A stretch of DNA of 64,000 nucleotides, taken from the NCBI RefSeq assembly GCF_001742165.1, contig NZ_CP016443.1, positions 1,178,001 to 1,242,000 on the forward strand, written 5' to 3'. Every line of letters starts with the position of its first letter. Positions within the stretch are counted from its first letter, which is position 1. Shown here one piece after another: positions 47,558 to 56,208 of the stretch. Position numbers and translations under genes: made by a program. Origin of the DNA: Burkholderia stabilis (GTDB lineage: Bacteria; Pseudomonadota; Gammaproteobacteria; Burkholderiales; Burkholderiaceae). Under the pieces are notes generated by a model, which made no database searches, had not been told where the DNA came from, and saw only the letters and a list, made by a program, of their open reading frames with translations.

Positions 47558-48720
47558 TCACTGCCCCGCGGCACGCACGACCGGCGCCGTGCCGGCGACG
47601 ACCGGACACGACGGCGGCAACGCCTGGTCGAACAGCACGGCCAGCCCGCACGCGGACGTGAACATGCCGAGATTGTCGTGCCCGACGCCCGGCACTTCGA
47701 CGACGTGCTGCGCAAGATCGGACGGGTGCCGCTTCTTCAGGTATTCGAAATACGCGAGCCCGCGCGCGAGCCGGTAAGGGCCTTGCGCCATCGCCGCGCA
47801 CGAGCGGTCGATGAAATGCGTGTACGGGTTCGTATCGGCCTGGCCGAGCAGGTACACGACGTTGCGCGCGACATAGCGCGTTTCGAGCTCGCCCGCGTCC
47901 TGCGACGCCACGTAGGGCGGCGCCGACTTCAAGCCGTATTTCCATTGCGTCGCGCCCGGACACGCGCCGCCCGCGAGCACCTGGCCGGCCGGCCGCTCGT
48001 CGTCGAAATACAGGTAGCTCGACGGATTCGCGACCACGTAGCGCACGGCGATGCCGGCATGCGCCAGCGCGTCGCCTTCTCGCCCGGCCACCGCGTAGCG
48101 CTGCAGCAGTTGCGCGCCGGCGGAATGCCCGATCACGACCACCGTCGTCAGCGCGGGGTACAGACTGCGATCGGCGAAATGCGCGAGCAATGCGTCGAGC
48201 GCGGCGAACGAACTGACCGGGCCCGGCTGGCGGGCCGGCTCGCCGCCCTTCCATCCTTCCTGCGTCCACGCGAGCGTTCGGGCGTCCAGCGAGAATGCGC
48301 GCGTATCGGCGCGCGTCAGGAATTGCGGCGCGACGACCATCGTGCCGTTGCCGGCCGCGCCGGCTTTCTCGACGACCTGGCGCCCGGACGCGTAATACGC
48401 GTCGGCATTGCGCAGCGTGCCGTGAATCACGACGAATACGCGCGTGACGTCGGGCGCGGCCTTGTCGAGCGGATGGTCCGCGTAGACCGGCAGCGCCGCG
48501 CTGCCCTGCGGCGTATCGACGGCCACGCGCTGGTCGGCGACGGCCTTGACCGGCGCTTCGAGGCGTTCGCGCTGCGTGGCCGCCGCGGCCGGGGCGCGGC
48601 GCCCAGCATCCCGGCCGCGGCACCGGCTGCCGCGAGCGGAACGACGCATGACAGCGTGCGGACGGCCGGCAGCACGCGCGAGGGCCGGATTCGGTCGAAA
48701 ACGACGGAAATGAGCGACAT
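47558..48720 (-). CDS. Exported alpha/beta hydrolase, frame broken at a C4 run
   Basis: The main frame (47558 up to about 48590) encodes an alpha/beta hydrolase: VIHGTLRNADAYYASG (oxyanion region), nucleophile GHSAG, and His in PGVGHDNLG. In that frame the N-terminus is only Arg-rich noise, while a good signal peptide (MSLISVVFDRIRPSRVLPAVRTLSC then PLAAAGAAAGMLGAA) is read in another frame from 48720. One more C in the four-base run at 48591-48594 (coding CCCC) fuses the two into a 387-aa protein. So the intact gene is secreted. As read it lacks its leader. Confidence 0.75.
48591..48594 (-). other. C4 run at the hydrolase frame break
   Basis: With five C on the coding strand the junction reads GCG CCC CCG GCC GCG and joins signal peptide and hydrolase. 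Confidence 0.6.
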
Positions 48721-48807
48721 GGTGGCGAACCTGTTTTGACGGTTTGACTTTAACGGCGATAGTCGCAGAATCCGTCGCGCGCTTGCCGATCTTTTGCGCA
48801 AACGGGT

Positions 48808-50169
48808 TCAGTCGGCCGGTTCGGACACGCGCCCGGCGTCGGCCCGCGTTGCACGCCCGGCGCTACGCGGCGCGCTCGCGCCGCCCGCCGGCGGCAATCC
48901 GTCGGGAGCGGCGGCGAGCAACGGCCGCTCGGGGTGCACGAACAGCCACAACACCGCGCCGCACGCCGCCGCGGCGCCGATCACGATCATCCCGCTGCCC
49001 CAGCTACCCGTGACCTTGACGACCAGCGCAAGCGTCATCGGGCCTGCGACGTTCGACAACGCACCCCACACGTTCGTCCAGCCCGACATCACGCCGGCGA
49101 ACGGCCGCCCGAGATCCTGCGCGGCCGACCACACGACCACCTGCACGAACCCGACGGCCGCAAACGACAGGCACAGCAGCGCGATAACCGCCGCGATCGC
49201 GTCCGCGCGCGACGCCGCGGCCAGCGCGAGCGCGCTCACGACAAATCCCGCGATCGCGACCGGCGTGCGCGCCCAATAGATCGAGCCCGTTTTCCGGAGC
49301 AGCCGATCGCTGACGGTTCCGGCGACGAATACGGCCGCGAACACGGCAACCCACGGCAACGACGCGTACAGCCCCATCGCCTTCAGCGACAGCCCGCGTG
49401 CGCGCATCAGGTAGGTCGGCAGCCACGTCGTGTAGAAGCTCTGGATCAGCACCAGCAGGAAGTACTGAACACCGAAGATCCAGAAGCGCCACAACCGCAG
49501 GCAACGCACGAGCGAACCCGACACGTCGGCCTGGTCGGGCGGCTGATCGGCCGCGATGGTGTCGGCCTCGGCCTTCGTGATGAGCGGGTGCGACGCAGGC
49601 GCGTCGCGGTAACCGAACCACCAGATCGCGCCGAGCAGCAGGCCGAGTGCGCCGAACCCGTAGAACACGGCGTGCCAGCCGAAGTGCACGATGGTCCATG
49701 CGGTGAGCGGCGCCGACACGATCGGGCCCAGATACAGGCCTGCGAGCAGCACCGCGTTGCCTTTCGCACGCTCGCCGGTCGGAAACCAGCGCTTGAGTGC
49801 GACGACGCTGCTCGACCAGTCGGCCGACTGCGCGCCGCCGAGCACCAGCCGGCAACCGAACAGCCAGGCGAACGAACCGCCGAGCGGCGTGACGATCATC
49901 ATCAGCGACCACAGCGTGCTCGTGCCGAACAGCACCTTGCGCGACCCGAAGCGTTCGGCCGCCCGCCCCGCCGGAATCTGGCCGATCGCATAGGCCCAGA
50001 AATAGACGGTCAGGATCATCGACATCTCGACGATCGACAGGCCGAGCTCGGACTGGATCGTCGGCGCGGCCACGGCCATCGCCGCGCGATCGAGCGTCAT
50101 CACGAAGGTCAGCGGCGCGACCAGGAATGCGACGATCTTCCAGCGGAGGTGATTGACGGTGCGCGGCAT
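48808..50169 (-). CDS. MFS transporter, anion:cation symporter-like
   Basis: 453-aa major facilitator with about 12 membrane segments. DRAAMAVAAPTIQSELGLS after helix 1 and GRAAERFGSRKVLFG between helices 2 and 3 are typical of the ACS group (hexuronate, tartrate and phthalate carriers). WFPTGERAKGNAVLLAGLYLGPIVSAPL is also a family feature. Start at 50169; the 45-residue C-terminal tail is charged and low-complexity. Substrate unknown. Confidence 0.87.
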   Translation of the reverse strand: MPRTVNHLRWKIVAFLVAPLTFVMTLDRAAMAVAAPTIQSELGLSIVEMSMILTVYFWAYAIGQIPAGRAAERFGSRKVLFGTSTLWSLMMIVTPLGGSFAWLFGCRLVLGGAQSADWSSSVVALKRWFPTGERAKGNAVLLAGLYLGPIVSAPLTAWTIVHFGWHAVFYGFGALGLLLGAIWWFGYRDAPASHPLITKAEADTIAADQPPDQADVSGSLVRCLRLWRFWIFGVQYFLLVLIQSFYTTWLPTYLMRARGLSLKAMGLYASLPWVAVFAAVFVAGTVSDRLLRKTGSIYWARTPVAIAGFVVSALALAAASRADAIAAVIALLCLSFAAVGFVQVVVWSAAQDLGRPFAGVMSGWTNVWGALSNVAGPMTLALVVKVTGSWGSGMIVIGAAAACGAVLWLFVHPERPLLAAAPDGLPPAGGASAPRSAGRATRADAGRVSEPAD

Positions 50170-50255
50170 CGTGCGGTTTTCCGGAGCATTCGACTCGTCG
50201 GGATCAAGCCGTGCCGTGAGCGTACGCGCCGACGAATGCGCCGCCCGGCATCACG

Positions 50256-50936
50256 TCAGCCGGATACGTCGCACGTCCCGCGCCGCATCCGCTGCACGAT
50301 CGCCGCGAGTTCGCCGATATGCGCGGGCACCGCCTGCTTGCCCGCGCGGGCCCACGCGTCGAACGACGTCATCCCGCTCACCGCGCCGACGAACGGCACG
50401 CCCGCGCGATCGGCCGCCTGCGCATCCACCGCATGGTCGCCCACGTAGATCGCGTCGGCTGCCGGCAGGTCGAGCCGATCGAGCGCGAGCACGAGCCCTT
50501 CCGGGTCCGGCTTGTGACGCTGCACGTCCTCCCCGCCGATCAGCACGTCGACCTGCGATTGCAATCCGTTCAGCGCAAGGATCGCTTCGATCCGGTAGCG
50601 AAACTTCGACGACACGATCGCAATCGCGAGGCCCTGCTCACGCAGTTGCGCAAGCAGCGGCGGAACCTCGGGATAGATGCGGGTGCCATGCACCATGATC
50701 TCGTCGGCGCGCGCCACGAAATGCTGCGCGAACGCGTCGGCTCGCGCCGGTTCGGTGTCGTCCGTCAACGAACGGAACATTTCCTGCAACGGCAGCCCGA
50801 TGACGGCAGCGATCTGCGCATGCGTCGCGCCGGAGGCATCAAGCCGATGCAACGCGTACTCCGTGCACTCGATGATCGCGGCGGAAGAATCCGCCAGCGT
50901 CAGGTCGAAGTCGAATATGACAGCGCGAACAGACAT
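50256..50936 (-). CDS. HAD family hydrolase (phosphoglycolate phosphatase-like)
   Basis: 226-aa HAD subfamily IA phosphatase. Motif I FDFDLTLADSS (residues 7-17, nucleophile Asp8), motif II SSK near 114, motif III Lys in HKPDPEGL and motif IV VGDHAVD are intact, with an alpha-helical cap at 20-90. Start at 50936 follows CCGGAG. Its substrate is not predictable; it converges on nothing and follows the MFS gene in order. Confidence 0.87.
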   Translation of the reverse strand: MSVRAVIFDFDLTLADSSAAIIECTEYALHRLDASGATHAQIAAVIGLPLQEMFRSLTDDTEPARADAFAQHFVARADEIMVHGTRIYPEVPPLLAQLREQGLAIAIVSSKFRYRIEAILALNGLQSQVDVLIGGEDVQRHKPDPEGLVLALDRLDLPAADAIYVGDHAVDAQAADRAGVPFVGAVSGMTSFDAWARAGKQAVPAHIGELAAIVQRMRRGTCDVSG

Positions 50937-51021
50937 GAATGAACTCCGGCAAACAAAAAATGACTCACGCGTGACGCATGAGCCGCAATGATGTTGCGAT
51001 GCGCGCCCGTGTGCCGAACGC

Positions 51022-51390
51022 TCAACGCGACTGCCCGGATTGCTCGCGCTCGGCTGCATCGAACCCGTCCGGATCGCGCTTTGCCCACTGCCTTGCCCAC
51101 CCCAGCAACGGCTGAAGCGCCGCTTCGAGCCGGCGGCCTTCGGCGGTCATGCAATAGCCGCCATCCCCATGCTCGACGAGGCCCGACGCCTTGAGCTCGG
51201 CGAGCCGCGTGTTGAGCAGGCGCGCGTTCGTTTCGCAGGCTTCCTGCAACGCGCGGAACGTCAGCGGCGGGCCGCGCAGTTCCCACAGGATGCGCAGCGC
51301 GGTGCGCCGCCCGAGCAGATCCAGCACGACCATGATGGGCCGCCCGGTTGTCGATCCGCGAACACGTTGTCCGATTCTTGGCGTAGTCAT
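51022..51390 (-). CDS. HxlR-type winged-helix regulator (copy 1)
   Basis: 122-aa winged-helix protein, HxlR/DUF24-like: VLDLLGRRTALRILWELRGPPLTFRALQEACETNARLLNTRLAELKASGLVEHGDGGYCMTAEGRRL-type layout (residues 25-90). A single Cys at about 51 and another in GGYCMT could be redox sensors, as in other DUF24 regulators. The ATG at 51390 abuts the predicted transcription start, with no Shine-Dalgarno, so translation may be leaderless. A 19-bp operator overlaps the promoter and is repeated before the divergent CMD gene. Confidence 0.85.
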   Translation of the reverse strand: MTTPRIGQRVRGSTTGRPIMVVLDLLGRRTALRILWELRGPPLTFRALQEACETNARLLNTRLAELKASGLVEHGDGGYCMTAEGRRLEAALQPLLGWARQWAKRDPDGFDAAEREQSGQSR

Positions 51391-51426
51391 GCTGTACTTT
51401 TTAAAGCAACCGCCTGCCCCTGTCAA
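51390..51426 (-). promoter_or_regulatory. hxlR promoter with operator copy 1
   Basis: TTGACA (51426-51421) and TAAAAA (51403-51398) are a -35/-10 pair with a 17-bp spacer. The -10 lies inside TGCTGTACTTTTTAAAGCA (51390-51408), a near copy of the perfect palindrome at 51471, so the regulator should repress itself. The start point would be at about the ATG. Confidence 0.6.
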
Positions 51427-51470
51427 TGGATCGCCACACTAGCGTAATGATGCTCGCCATCCGGATTTCA

Positions 51471-51489
51471 TGCTTTACTTTTTAAAGCA
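51471..51489. promoter_or_regulatory. Operator copy 2 upstream of the CMD gene
   Basis: TGCTTTA-CTTTT-TAAAGCA is a perfect 7-bp inverted repeat with a 5-bp spacer. It differs from the copy at 51390-51408 at one base, and centres lie 81 bp apart, about eight turns. The CMD gene starts 49 bp on. Confidence 0.6.
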
Positions 51490-51537
51490 CGATGCCTACG
51501 CTTTGACTCATGCCTCACCTCATGCACGGGAGTTCAC

Positions 51538-52080
51538 ATGACTCAGCGTATTGCGAGCGCATCGCCGCCTTTCGAGCCCGAGATTGCAGCTTCGATCGAA
51601 CGGATCATGCGCGGCCGGCCGCCGCTGCGGCTCTTCACGACGATGGCGCGCGATACGCGCCTGTGCACGAAGTTCTTTGCCGCCGGCCTGCTGGACAAAG
51701 GCCATCTCGACATCCGCCAGCGGGAAATCGTCATCGACCGCACCACCGCGCTGTGCCGGTCCGAATACGAATGGGGCGTGCATGTCGCCGTGTTCGCGCA
51801 GGCGGCGGAATTCAGCGACGAGCAGATCCGGTCGCTGGCCCACGGCTCGGCGCAAGACACATGCTGGCGTGACGAAGAGCGGCTGCTGATCCGGATGTGC
51901 GATGCGTTGCATCGGCAATGCGATATCGACGATGCACTGTGGAACGCGTTGCACCGGCACTTCAGCGACGAGGCCCTGCTCGAGCTGCTGATGCTCGCGG
52001 GCTTCTACCGGACAGTGAGCTACCTCACGAACGCGCTGCGCCTGCCGCCCGAAGCGAACGCCGCGCGGTTTCCTTCGTGA
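51538..52080 (+). CDS. Carboxymuconolactone decarboxylase family protein
   Basis: 180-aa CMD/AhpD-like protein. The characteristic helix CRSEYEWGVHVAVF (about residues 73-86) gives Cys, Glu and His; the CXXC of true AhpD is absent, so decarboxylase or peroxidase-like chemistry of the single-Cys group is likelier. Start at 51538 follows GGGAG. It is divergent from an HxlR regulator through a duplicated operator, and is probably induced by a reactive organic compound. Confidence 0.83.
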   Translation: MTQRIASASPPFEPEIAASIERIMRGRPPLRLFTTMARDTRLCTKFFAAGLLDKGHLDIRQREIVIDRTTALCRSEYEWGVHVAVFAQAAEFSDEQIRSLAHGSAQDTCWRDEERLLIRMCDALHRQCDIDDALWNALHRHFSDEALLELLMLAGFYRTVSYLTNALRLPPEANAARFPS

Positions 52081-52114
52081 GCGTCGATCCGGCGGGGAAA
52101 CAGCGGCGCAAGCG

Positions 52115-52621
52115 TCACGATTCACTCCGCCGCGCCCGCGTCTTCTCGAGCCGCCAGTGCATGATCTCGTCCGCGCCGGGGCCCGGCTCCACCCGCAGGT
52201 CAGGCAGGTCGAGCAGCCTGCCCGTCTCGGCATCGACCAACGCCAGCCGCACCGCATGCCCCGAGTGCGCGTCCGTGAACCTGAGCGGCGGCGCCTTCGA
52301 TTCCGCCAGCCCCCATGCGTCGCCAACCTGCGCGAGCGCCATCAGCACGATGCCGATGTCGCGGCCGCGCGGCGTCAGATGGTATTCGTACCGATCGGGG
52401 CGCGACTGATACAGCCGGCGCTCGACCAGCCCCTTGCCTTCGAGCGCCTTCAGCCGGTCCGACAGCGTTGCATGGGTCACGTCCGTCGACTGGCGAAGGT
52501 CGTCGTAGCGCGCCAGCCCGAGCGCCAGATCGCGCACGATCAGCATGCTCCATCGATCGCCGAGCGCGTCGAGCACGCTGGCGATCGAACAGGTCATGCC
52601 GTCAAAACTCTTGGATTTCAT
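52115..52621 (-). CDS. HxlR family transcriptional regulator (copy 2)
   Basis: 168 aa. The DUF24 winged helix spans residues 10-100 with Cys11 (GMTCSIASVLDALGDRWSMLIVRDLALGLARYDDLR), the cysteine position used by thiol-sensing family members, then HATLSDRLKALEGKGLVERRLYQSRPDRYEYHLTPRGRD. A 65-residue C-terminal extension (SGHAVRLALVDAETGRLLDLPDLRVEPG) follows. Divergent from an SDR-tautomerase operon, with an inverted repeat between. Confidence 0.9.
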   Translation of the reverse strand: MKSKSFDGMTCSIASVLDALGDRWSMLIVRDLALGLARYDDLRQSTDVTHATLSDRLKALEGKGLVERRLYQSRPDRYEYHLTPRGRDIGIVLMALAQVGDAWGLAESKAPPLRFTDAHSGHAVRLALVDAETGRLLDLPDLRVEPGPGADEIMHWRLEKTRARRSES

Positions 52622-52699
52622 CGCGAATCACCTTTCCTGACTTCGGCGCGCGACACATGTGCGCACGCGCGGCGCTCATCGTATCGCATCCGGCAACGC

Positions 52700-52740
52700 T
52701 TGACGGCGCGCTGCCGGACACTTACTCTAATAATAAGAGT
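52700..52740 (+). promoter_or_regulatory. Promoter of the SDR operon with candidate HxlR operator
   Basis: TTGACG (52700-52705) and TACTCT (52723-52728) are 17 bp apart. ACTCT-N7-AGAGT (52724-52740) overlaps the -10 and start point, placed so that a repressor would block transcription. Confidence 0.5.
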
Positions 52741-52780
52741 TAGTTGAATCCTGTCAGTCCATCCTTTCGGAGATTCGCGC

Positions 52781-53572
52781 ATGAAGCAAGAAGCTCGAGG
52801 TGTTGTACTCGTGACCGGCGCGTCGTCGGGCATCGGCGCCGTCTATGCCGATCGCCTCGCCGCTCGCGGGCACGACCTGATCCTGGTCGCGCGCCGCCAT
52901 GAACGGCTCGCGACGCTTGCCGACCGGCTCCGGTCGGCATACGCATGCGACGTGCAGACCGTCGCCGCCGACCTGTCGAGTGATGACGGCGTCGCGCTGA
53001 TCGAGGCGCTGATCGACCGCACCGCCCGCCTCGCGGGCATCGTCAATGCCGCCGGCCTCGGCGCGTTGGGTCTGTCGGCGTCGGTCGATCCCGCCGCCGT
53101 CGACGCGATGATCCGGGTCAATGTGCTCGCGCTGACCCGGCTCTCGCTGGCGGCCGCGCGCCGCTTCGGCGAGGCCGGGCGAGGGATGATCGTAAACATC
53201 GGCTCGATCGTCACGCTGATGCCCGTGCCCGGCGCGGGCGGATACAGCGGCTCGAAAGCGTACGTGCTCAATTTCACGCGCGCGCTGCACGCCGAGCTTG
53301 CGCCGCGCGGCGTCGCGGTTCAGGCCGTCATGCCGGGGCCGGTGCGCACGGAATTCTTCGGCGACACGCCGGCGCCCTTTCCGGACGCGCTGTTCATGAC
53401 GCCGGAAACGCTCGTCGACACCGCACTGCATGCACTGGATCACGCGGAATCCGTCTGCTTTCCGACGCTCCACGATCTCGGCGCATGGCAGCAGTTCGAA
53501 GGCGCGCGCAGCCGCCTCCTCACCGCCGTCACGCAGGACGGCCTGCCTGCCGCGCGCTACGCCGCCGCCTGA
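52781..53572 (+). CDS. SDR family NAD(P)-dependent oxidoreductase
   Basis: 263-aa short-chain dehydrogenase: TGASSGIG (residues 12-19), NAAG, NIGSIVTLMP and YSGSKAYVLNF (catalytic Tyr and Lys), C-terminal region without FabG-type end. It is close to the DltE/YdfG-like carbonyl reductases. ATG at 52781 follows CGGAG. First of three genes with a tautomerase and a Dabb protein, controlled by the divergent HxlR. Confidence 0.88.
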   Translation: MKQEARGVVLVTGASSGIGAVYADRLAARGHDLILVARRHERLATLADRLRSAYACDVQTVAADLSSDDGVALIEALIDRTARLAGIVNAAGLGALGLSASVDPAAVDAMIRVNVLALTRLSLAAARRFGEAGRGMIVNIGSIVTLMPVPGAGGYSGSKAYVLNFTRALHAELAPRGVAVQAVMPGPVRTEFFGDTPAPFPDALFMTPETLVDTALHALDHAESVCFPTLHDLGAWQQFEGARSRLLTAVTQDGLPAARYAAA

Positions 53573-53612
53573 GCCGTCGCCCGCTTCCAATCCCGTCAAC
53601 AGGAGAACCCGC

Positions 53613-54032
53613 ATGCCGCTCTGGAACATCTACCACCCCGAAAACGCCTATACCGACGCCGACAAACTCGAGATCGCCGATCGCATCGTCGGCTTCTACG
53701 ACGGGTTCCTGCCGCGCTTCTACGTGAACGTGTTGTTCCAGTCGCTGCCGCCCGCGTCGTTCCTGATCGGCGGCAAGCCGACCGGCGACTTCGTGCGGAT
53801 CCGGGTCGATCACATCGCACGGCAGATCGAGGACCCGGCGGAGCAGGCGCGGTTCATGACCCATGTCGGCCAGCGCCTGGCGCCGTTCATCGGCGAGCGC
53901 GGCCTGCGCTGGGAAATCCATATCGGCGAAACGCCGTTCGGGCTGTGGACGATCGAGGGGCTGCGCCCGCCCCGGCCGGGCACGCCGGCCGACCTCAAAT
54001 GGCGCACGGAGAACCGGCCGTCGCCTTACTGA
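53613..54032 (+). CDS. Tautomerase family protein (cis-CaaD-like)
   Basis: 139 aa, twice the size of 4-oxalocrotonate tautomerase, as for cis-3-chloroacrylic acid dehalogenase-like members. Pro2 becomes the catalytic N-terminal proline after Met removal. Later motifs are DYRIRVDHIARQ-like (VRIRVDHIARQ) and RGLRWEIHIGETPFGLWTIEGLRPP. Start at 53613 follows AGGAG, required so that Pro comes first. In operon with the SDR. Confidence 0.82.
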   Translation: MPLWNIYHPENAYTDADKLEIADRIVGFYDGFLPRFYVNVLFQSLPPASFLIGGKPTGDFVRIRVDHIARQIEDPAEQARFMTHVGQRLAPFIGERGLRWEIHIGETPFGLWTIEGLRPPRPGTPADLKWRTENRPSPY

Positions 54033-54084
54033 GGTACGCGACATCCGCGCGTCGCCCCTGCGATTCACGAATGGAGGCATTGCC

Positions 54085-54408
54085 ATGATTACCGAAATCG
54101 TCTTCTTCAAGCTGCAAGCCGACGTCGATGTCCCCACGCTGCAGGAACGGTATGAAAGCACCGCGGCGAAGTGGGCGCAGAACCCGGACTTGCTGCACAA
54201 GTGGTACTTCTACGACGCGCAAACGCACGAAGGCGGCGGCGTGTACGTGTGGCGCACGCGCGAAGCCGCCGAGCGCTGGCACGGCGACGAGTACAAGGCG
54301 ATGGTCGAGCGGGTTTACGGGCATCCGCCGGTGATACGCGTGCTCGATACGCTCGCTCATGTCGATGCGGTACGGGGGCGGTACAGGATGGTCGACAGGA
54401 CGAATTGA
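54085..54408 (+). CDS. Dabb/monooxygenase-like small ferredoxin-fold protein
   Basis: 107 aa. The dimeric alpha-beta-barrel layout is visible: MITEIVFFKL strand, WAQNPDLLHKWYFYDAQTHEGGGVYVWRT and HPPVIRVLDTLAHVD. The motif resembles YdhR-type putative monooxygenases. Start 54085 follows GGAGG. Third gene of the SDR operon, 52 bp after the tautomerase. Confidence 0.75.
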   Translation: MITEIVFFKLQADVDVPTLQERYESTAAKWAQNPDLLHKWYFYDAQTHEGGGVYVWRTREAAERWHGDEYKAMVERVYGHPPVIRVLDTLAHVDAVRGRYRMVDRTN

Positions 54409-54737
54409 AGACCGGGCGGGACGCGATTCGGCGCGGTGCCGCCCGGTCTCCAGCGCATTCGCGTGGTCTGTCCCCTGCGACTTCGGCCCATCACTGGGGC
54501 ACGCATAAACGGTCGCACCCCGATAACCGGCTAACGCGGGCGGCAACCGTTCATGCGTCGCAACACGATTTCCCCTGAGAAAACGTAGCGAGACTTATTC
54601 GGGCTGCCAGATATTGCCCGTCTCGATCGCTATCAACCCCATAGCCAACAGTGCTTTCAAAACGTATCGTCAAAATACGATATAAGATTCGCCCATCGAC
54701 GATACCCGTTCGCCTGACCGACACACCCACCCCATCC
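54409..54737. promoter_or_regulatory. Spacer with ArsR-type operator
   Basis: No gene is seen in these 329 bases. At 54665-54682 TATCGT-CAAAAT-ACGATA is a perfect 6-bp inverted repeat, followed by TATAAG (54681-54686), a possible -10. This suits autoregulation of the ArsR gene at 54738. Confidence 0.5.
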
Positions 54738-55046
54738 ATGCCGACCGAAATCGACATCGACGCGATCCTGAAAGCGCTCTCGAACCCCGTCCGCCGGGAA
54801 ATCCTCGTCTGGCTGAAAACGCCCGGCGCGCATTTCCCGCAACAGACGCTGCCGTATGACCACGGCGTCTGCGCGGGCCAGATCGACGCGCGCTGCGGGC
54901 TGTCGCAATCGACCGTCTCCGCGCACCTCGCGACGCTGCAGCGCGCGGGGCTCGTGACGTCGACGCGGATCGGCCAGTGGGCGTTCTTCCAGCGCAACGA
55001 GGCCGTCATCGACGCATTTCACGACGCTTTGCGCCGCGATCTCTAG
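54738..55046 (+). CDS. ArsR family winged-helix regulator
   Basis: 102 aa. The ArsR fold is clear: ILKALSNPVRREILVWLK, SQSTVSAHLATLQRAGLVTSTRIGQWAFFQRNEAVIDAF. Two Cys (VCAGQIDARCG) precede the recognition helix and may sense electrophiles, unlike metal-site residues of ArsR proper. The start at 54738 has no clear Shine-Dalgarno but marks the domain. In front of the OYE gene (82 bp), with a palindromic operator upstream. Confidence 0.85.
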   Translation: MPTEIDIDAILKALSNPVRREILVWLKTPGAHFPQQTLPYDHGVCAGQIDARCGLSQSTVSAHLATLQRAGLVTSTRIGQWAFFQRNEAVIDAFHDALRRDL

Positions 55047-55128
55047 TCAACCGGCCGTATCGGCCATGCGGGCCCGCGTTGCACATGACGCGACGGCGCG
55101 CCCGCCTTTCGTGAAGAGGTTATCTGCC

Positions 55129-56190
55129 ATGCCCACGCTGTTCGACCCCGTTACCCTCGGCGAACTCGCCCTGCCGAACCGCATCGTGATGGCGCCGCTC
55201 ACCCGCTCCCGTGCGGGCGCGACGCGCGTGCCGAACGCATTGATGGCCCGCTATTACGCCGAACGCGCATCGGCCGGCCTGATCATTACCGAAGCGACGT
55301 CGGTCACGCCGCAGGGCGTCGGCTACGCGGACACGCCCGGCATCTGGTCCGACGAACAGGTCGCAGGCTGGAAGCAGGTCACGCAGGCCGTGCATGCGGC
55401 CGGCGGGCGCATCGTGCTGCAGCTGTGGCACGTCGGCCGGATCTCCGATCCGGTGTTCCTGAACGGCGACCTGCCGGTCGCGCCGAGCGCGATCGCCGCG
55501 GGCGGTCACGTGAGCCTCGTGCGTCCGCAGCGCCCGTACGTGACGCCGCGCGCGCTCGAACTCGACGAGATCCCGGGCATCGTCGCCGCATACCGCAAGG
55601 GTGCGGAGAACGCGAAGGCGGCCGGCTTCGACGGCGTCGAGATCCACGGCGCGAACGGCTACCTGCTCGACCAGTTCCTGCAGGACAGCACCAATCGCCG
55701 CACCGATGCGTACGGCGGCCCGATCGAGAACCGCGCACGCCTGCTGCTCGAAGTGGTCGATGCCGCCATCGACGTGTGGGGCGCCGGCCGCGTCGGCGTG
55801 CACCTCGCGCCGCGCGGCGACGCGCACACGATGGGCGATTCCGATCCGGCGGCGACGTTCGGCTATGTCGCGCGCGAACTCGGCCGCCGCAAGATCGCGT
55901 TCATCTTCACGCGCGAATCGTATTCGGGCGACCACTTGAGCCCGCGCCTGAAGGAAGCGTTCGGCGGCCCGCTGATCGCGAACGAGCAGTTCACGCTCGA
56001 CACCGCGCAGGCTGCGCTCACGAACGGCAGCGCCGATGCGATCGCCTGGGGCAAGCTGTTCATCGCGAACCCCGACCTGCCGCGCCGCCTCGAACTCGGC
56101 GCACCGCTCAACAAGCCGGTGCCGGAGACGTTCTACGCCGAAGGCGAAACGGGCTACACCGACTATCCGGCGCTGAGCGACGCGGCCTGA
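55129..56190 (+). CDS. Alkene reductase, old yellow enzyme family
   Basis: 353-aa FMN-dependent ene-reductase of the NemA group. MAPLTRSRA near residue 20, IVLQLWHVGRI (about 95), GVEIHGANGYLLDQFLQDSTNRRTDAYGG (His and Asn substrate pair), GRVGVHLAPRG and AIAWGKLFIANPDLPRRLE follow family order. It reduces activated C=C bonds and nitro compounds. ATG at 55129 follows AGAGG. Probably induced through the ArsR protein by electrophiles. Confidence 0.92.
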   Translation: MPTLFDPVTLGELALPNRIVMAPLTRSRAGATRVPNALMARYYAERASAGLIITEATSVTPQGVGYADTPGIWSDEQVAGWKQVTQAVHAAGGRIVLQLWHVGRISDPVFLNGDLPVAPSAIAAGGHVSLVRPQRPYVTPRALELDEIPGIVAAYRKGAENAKAAGFDGVEIHGANGYLLDQFLQDSTNRRTDAYGGPIENRARLLLEVVDAAIDVWGAGRVGVHLAPRGDAHTMGDSDPAATFGYVARELGRRKIAFIFTRESYSGDHLSPRLKEAFGGPLIANEQFTLDTAQAALTNGSADAIAWGKLFIANPDLPRRLELGAPLNKPVPETFYAEGETGYTDYPALSDAA

Positions 56191-56208
56191 CGCCCGGGCA
56201 GCGCGTGT

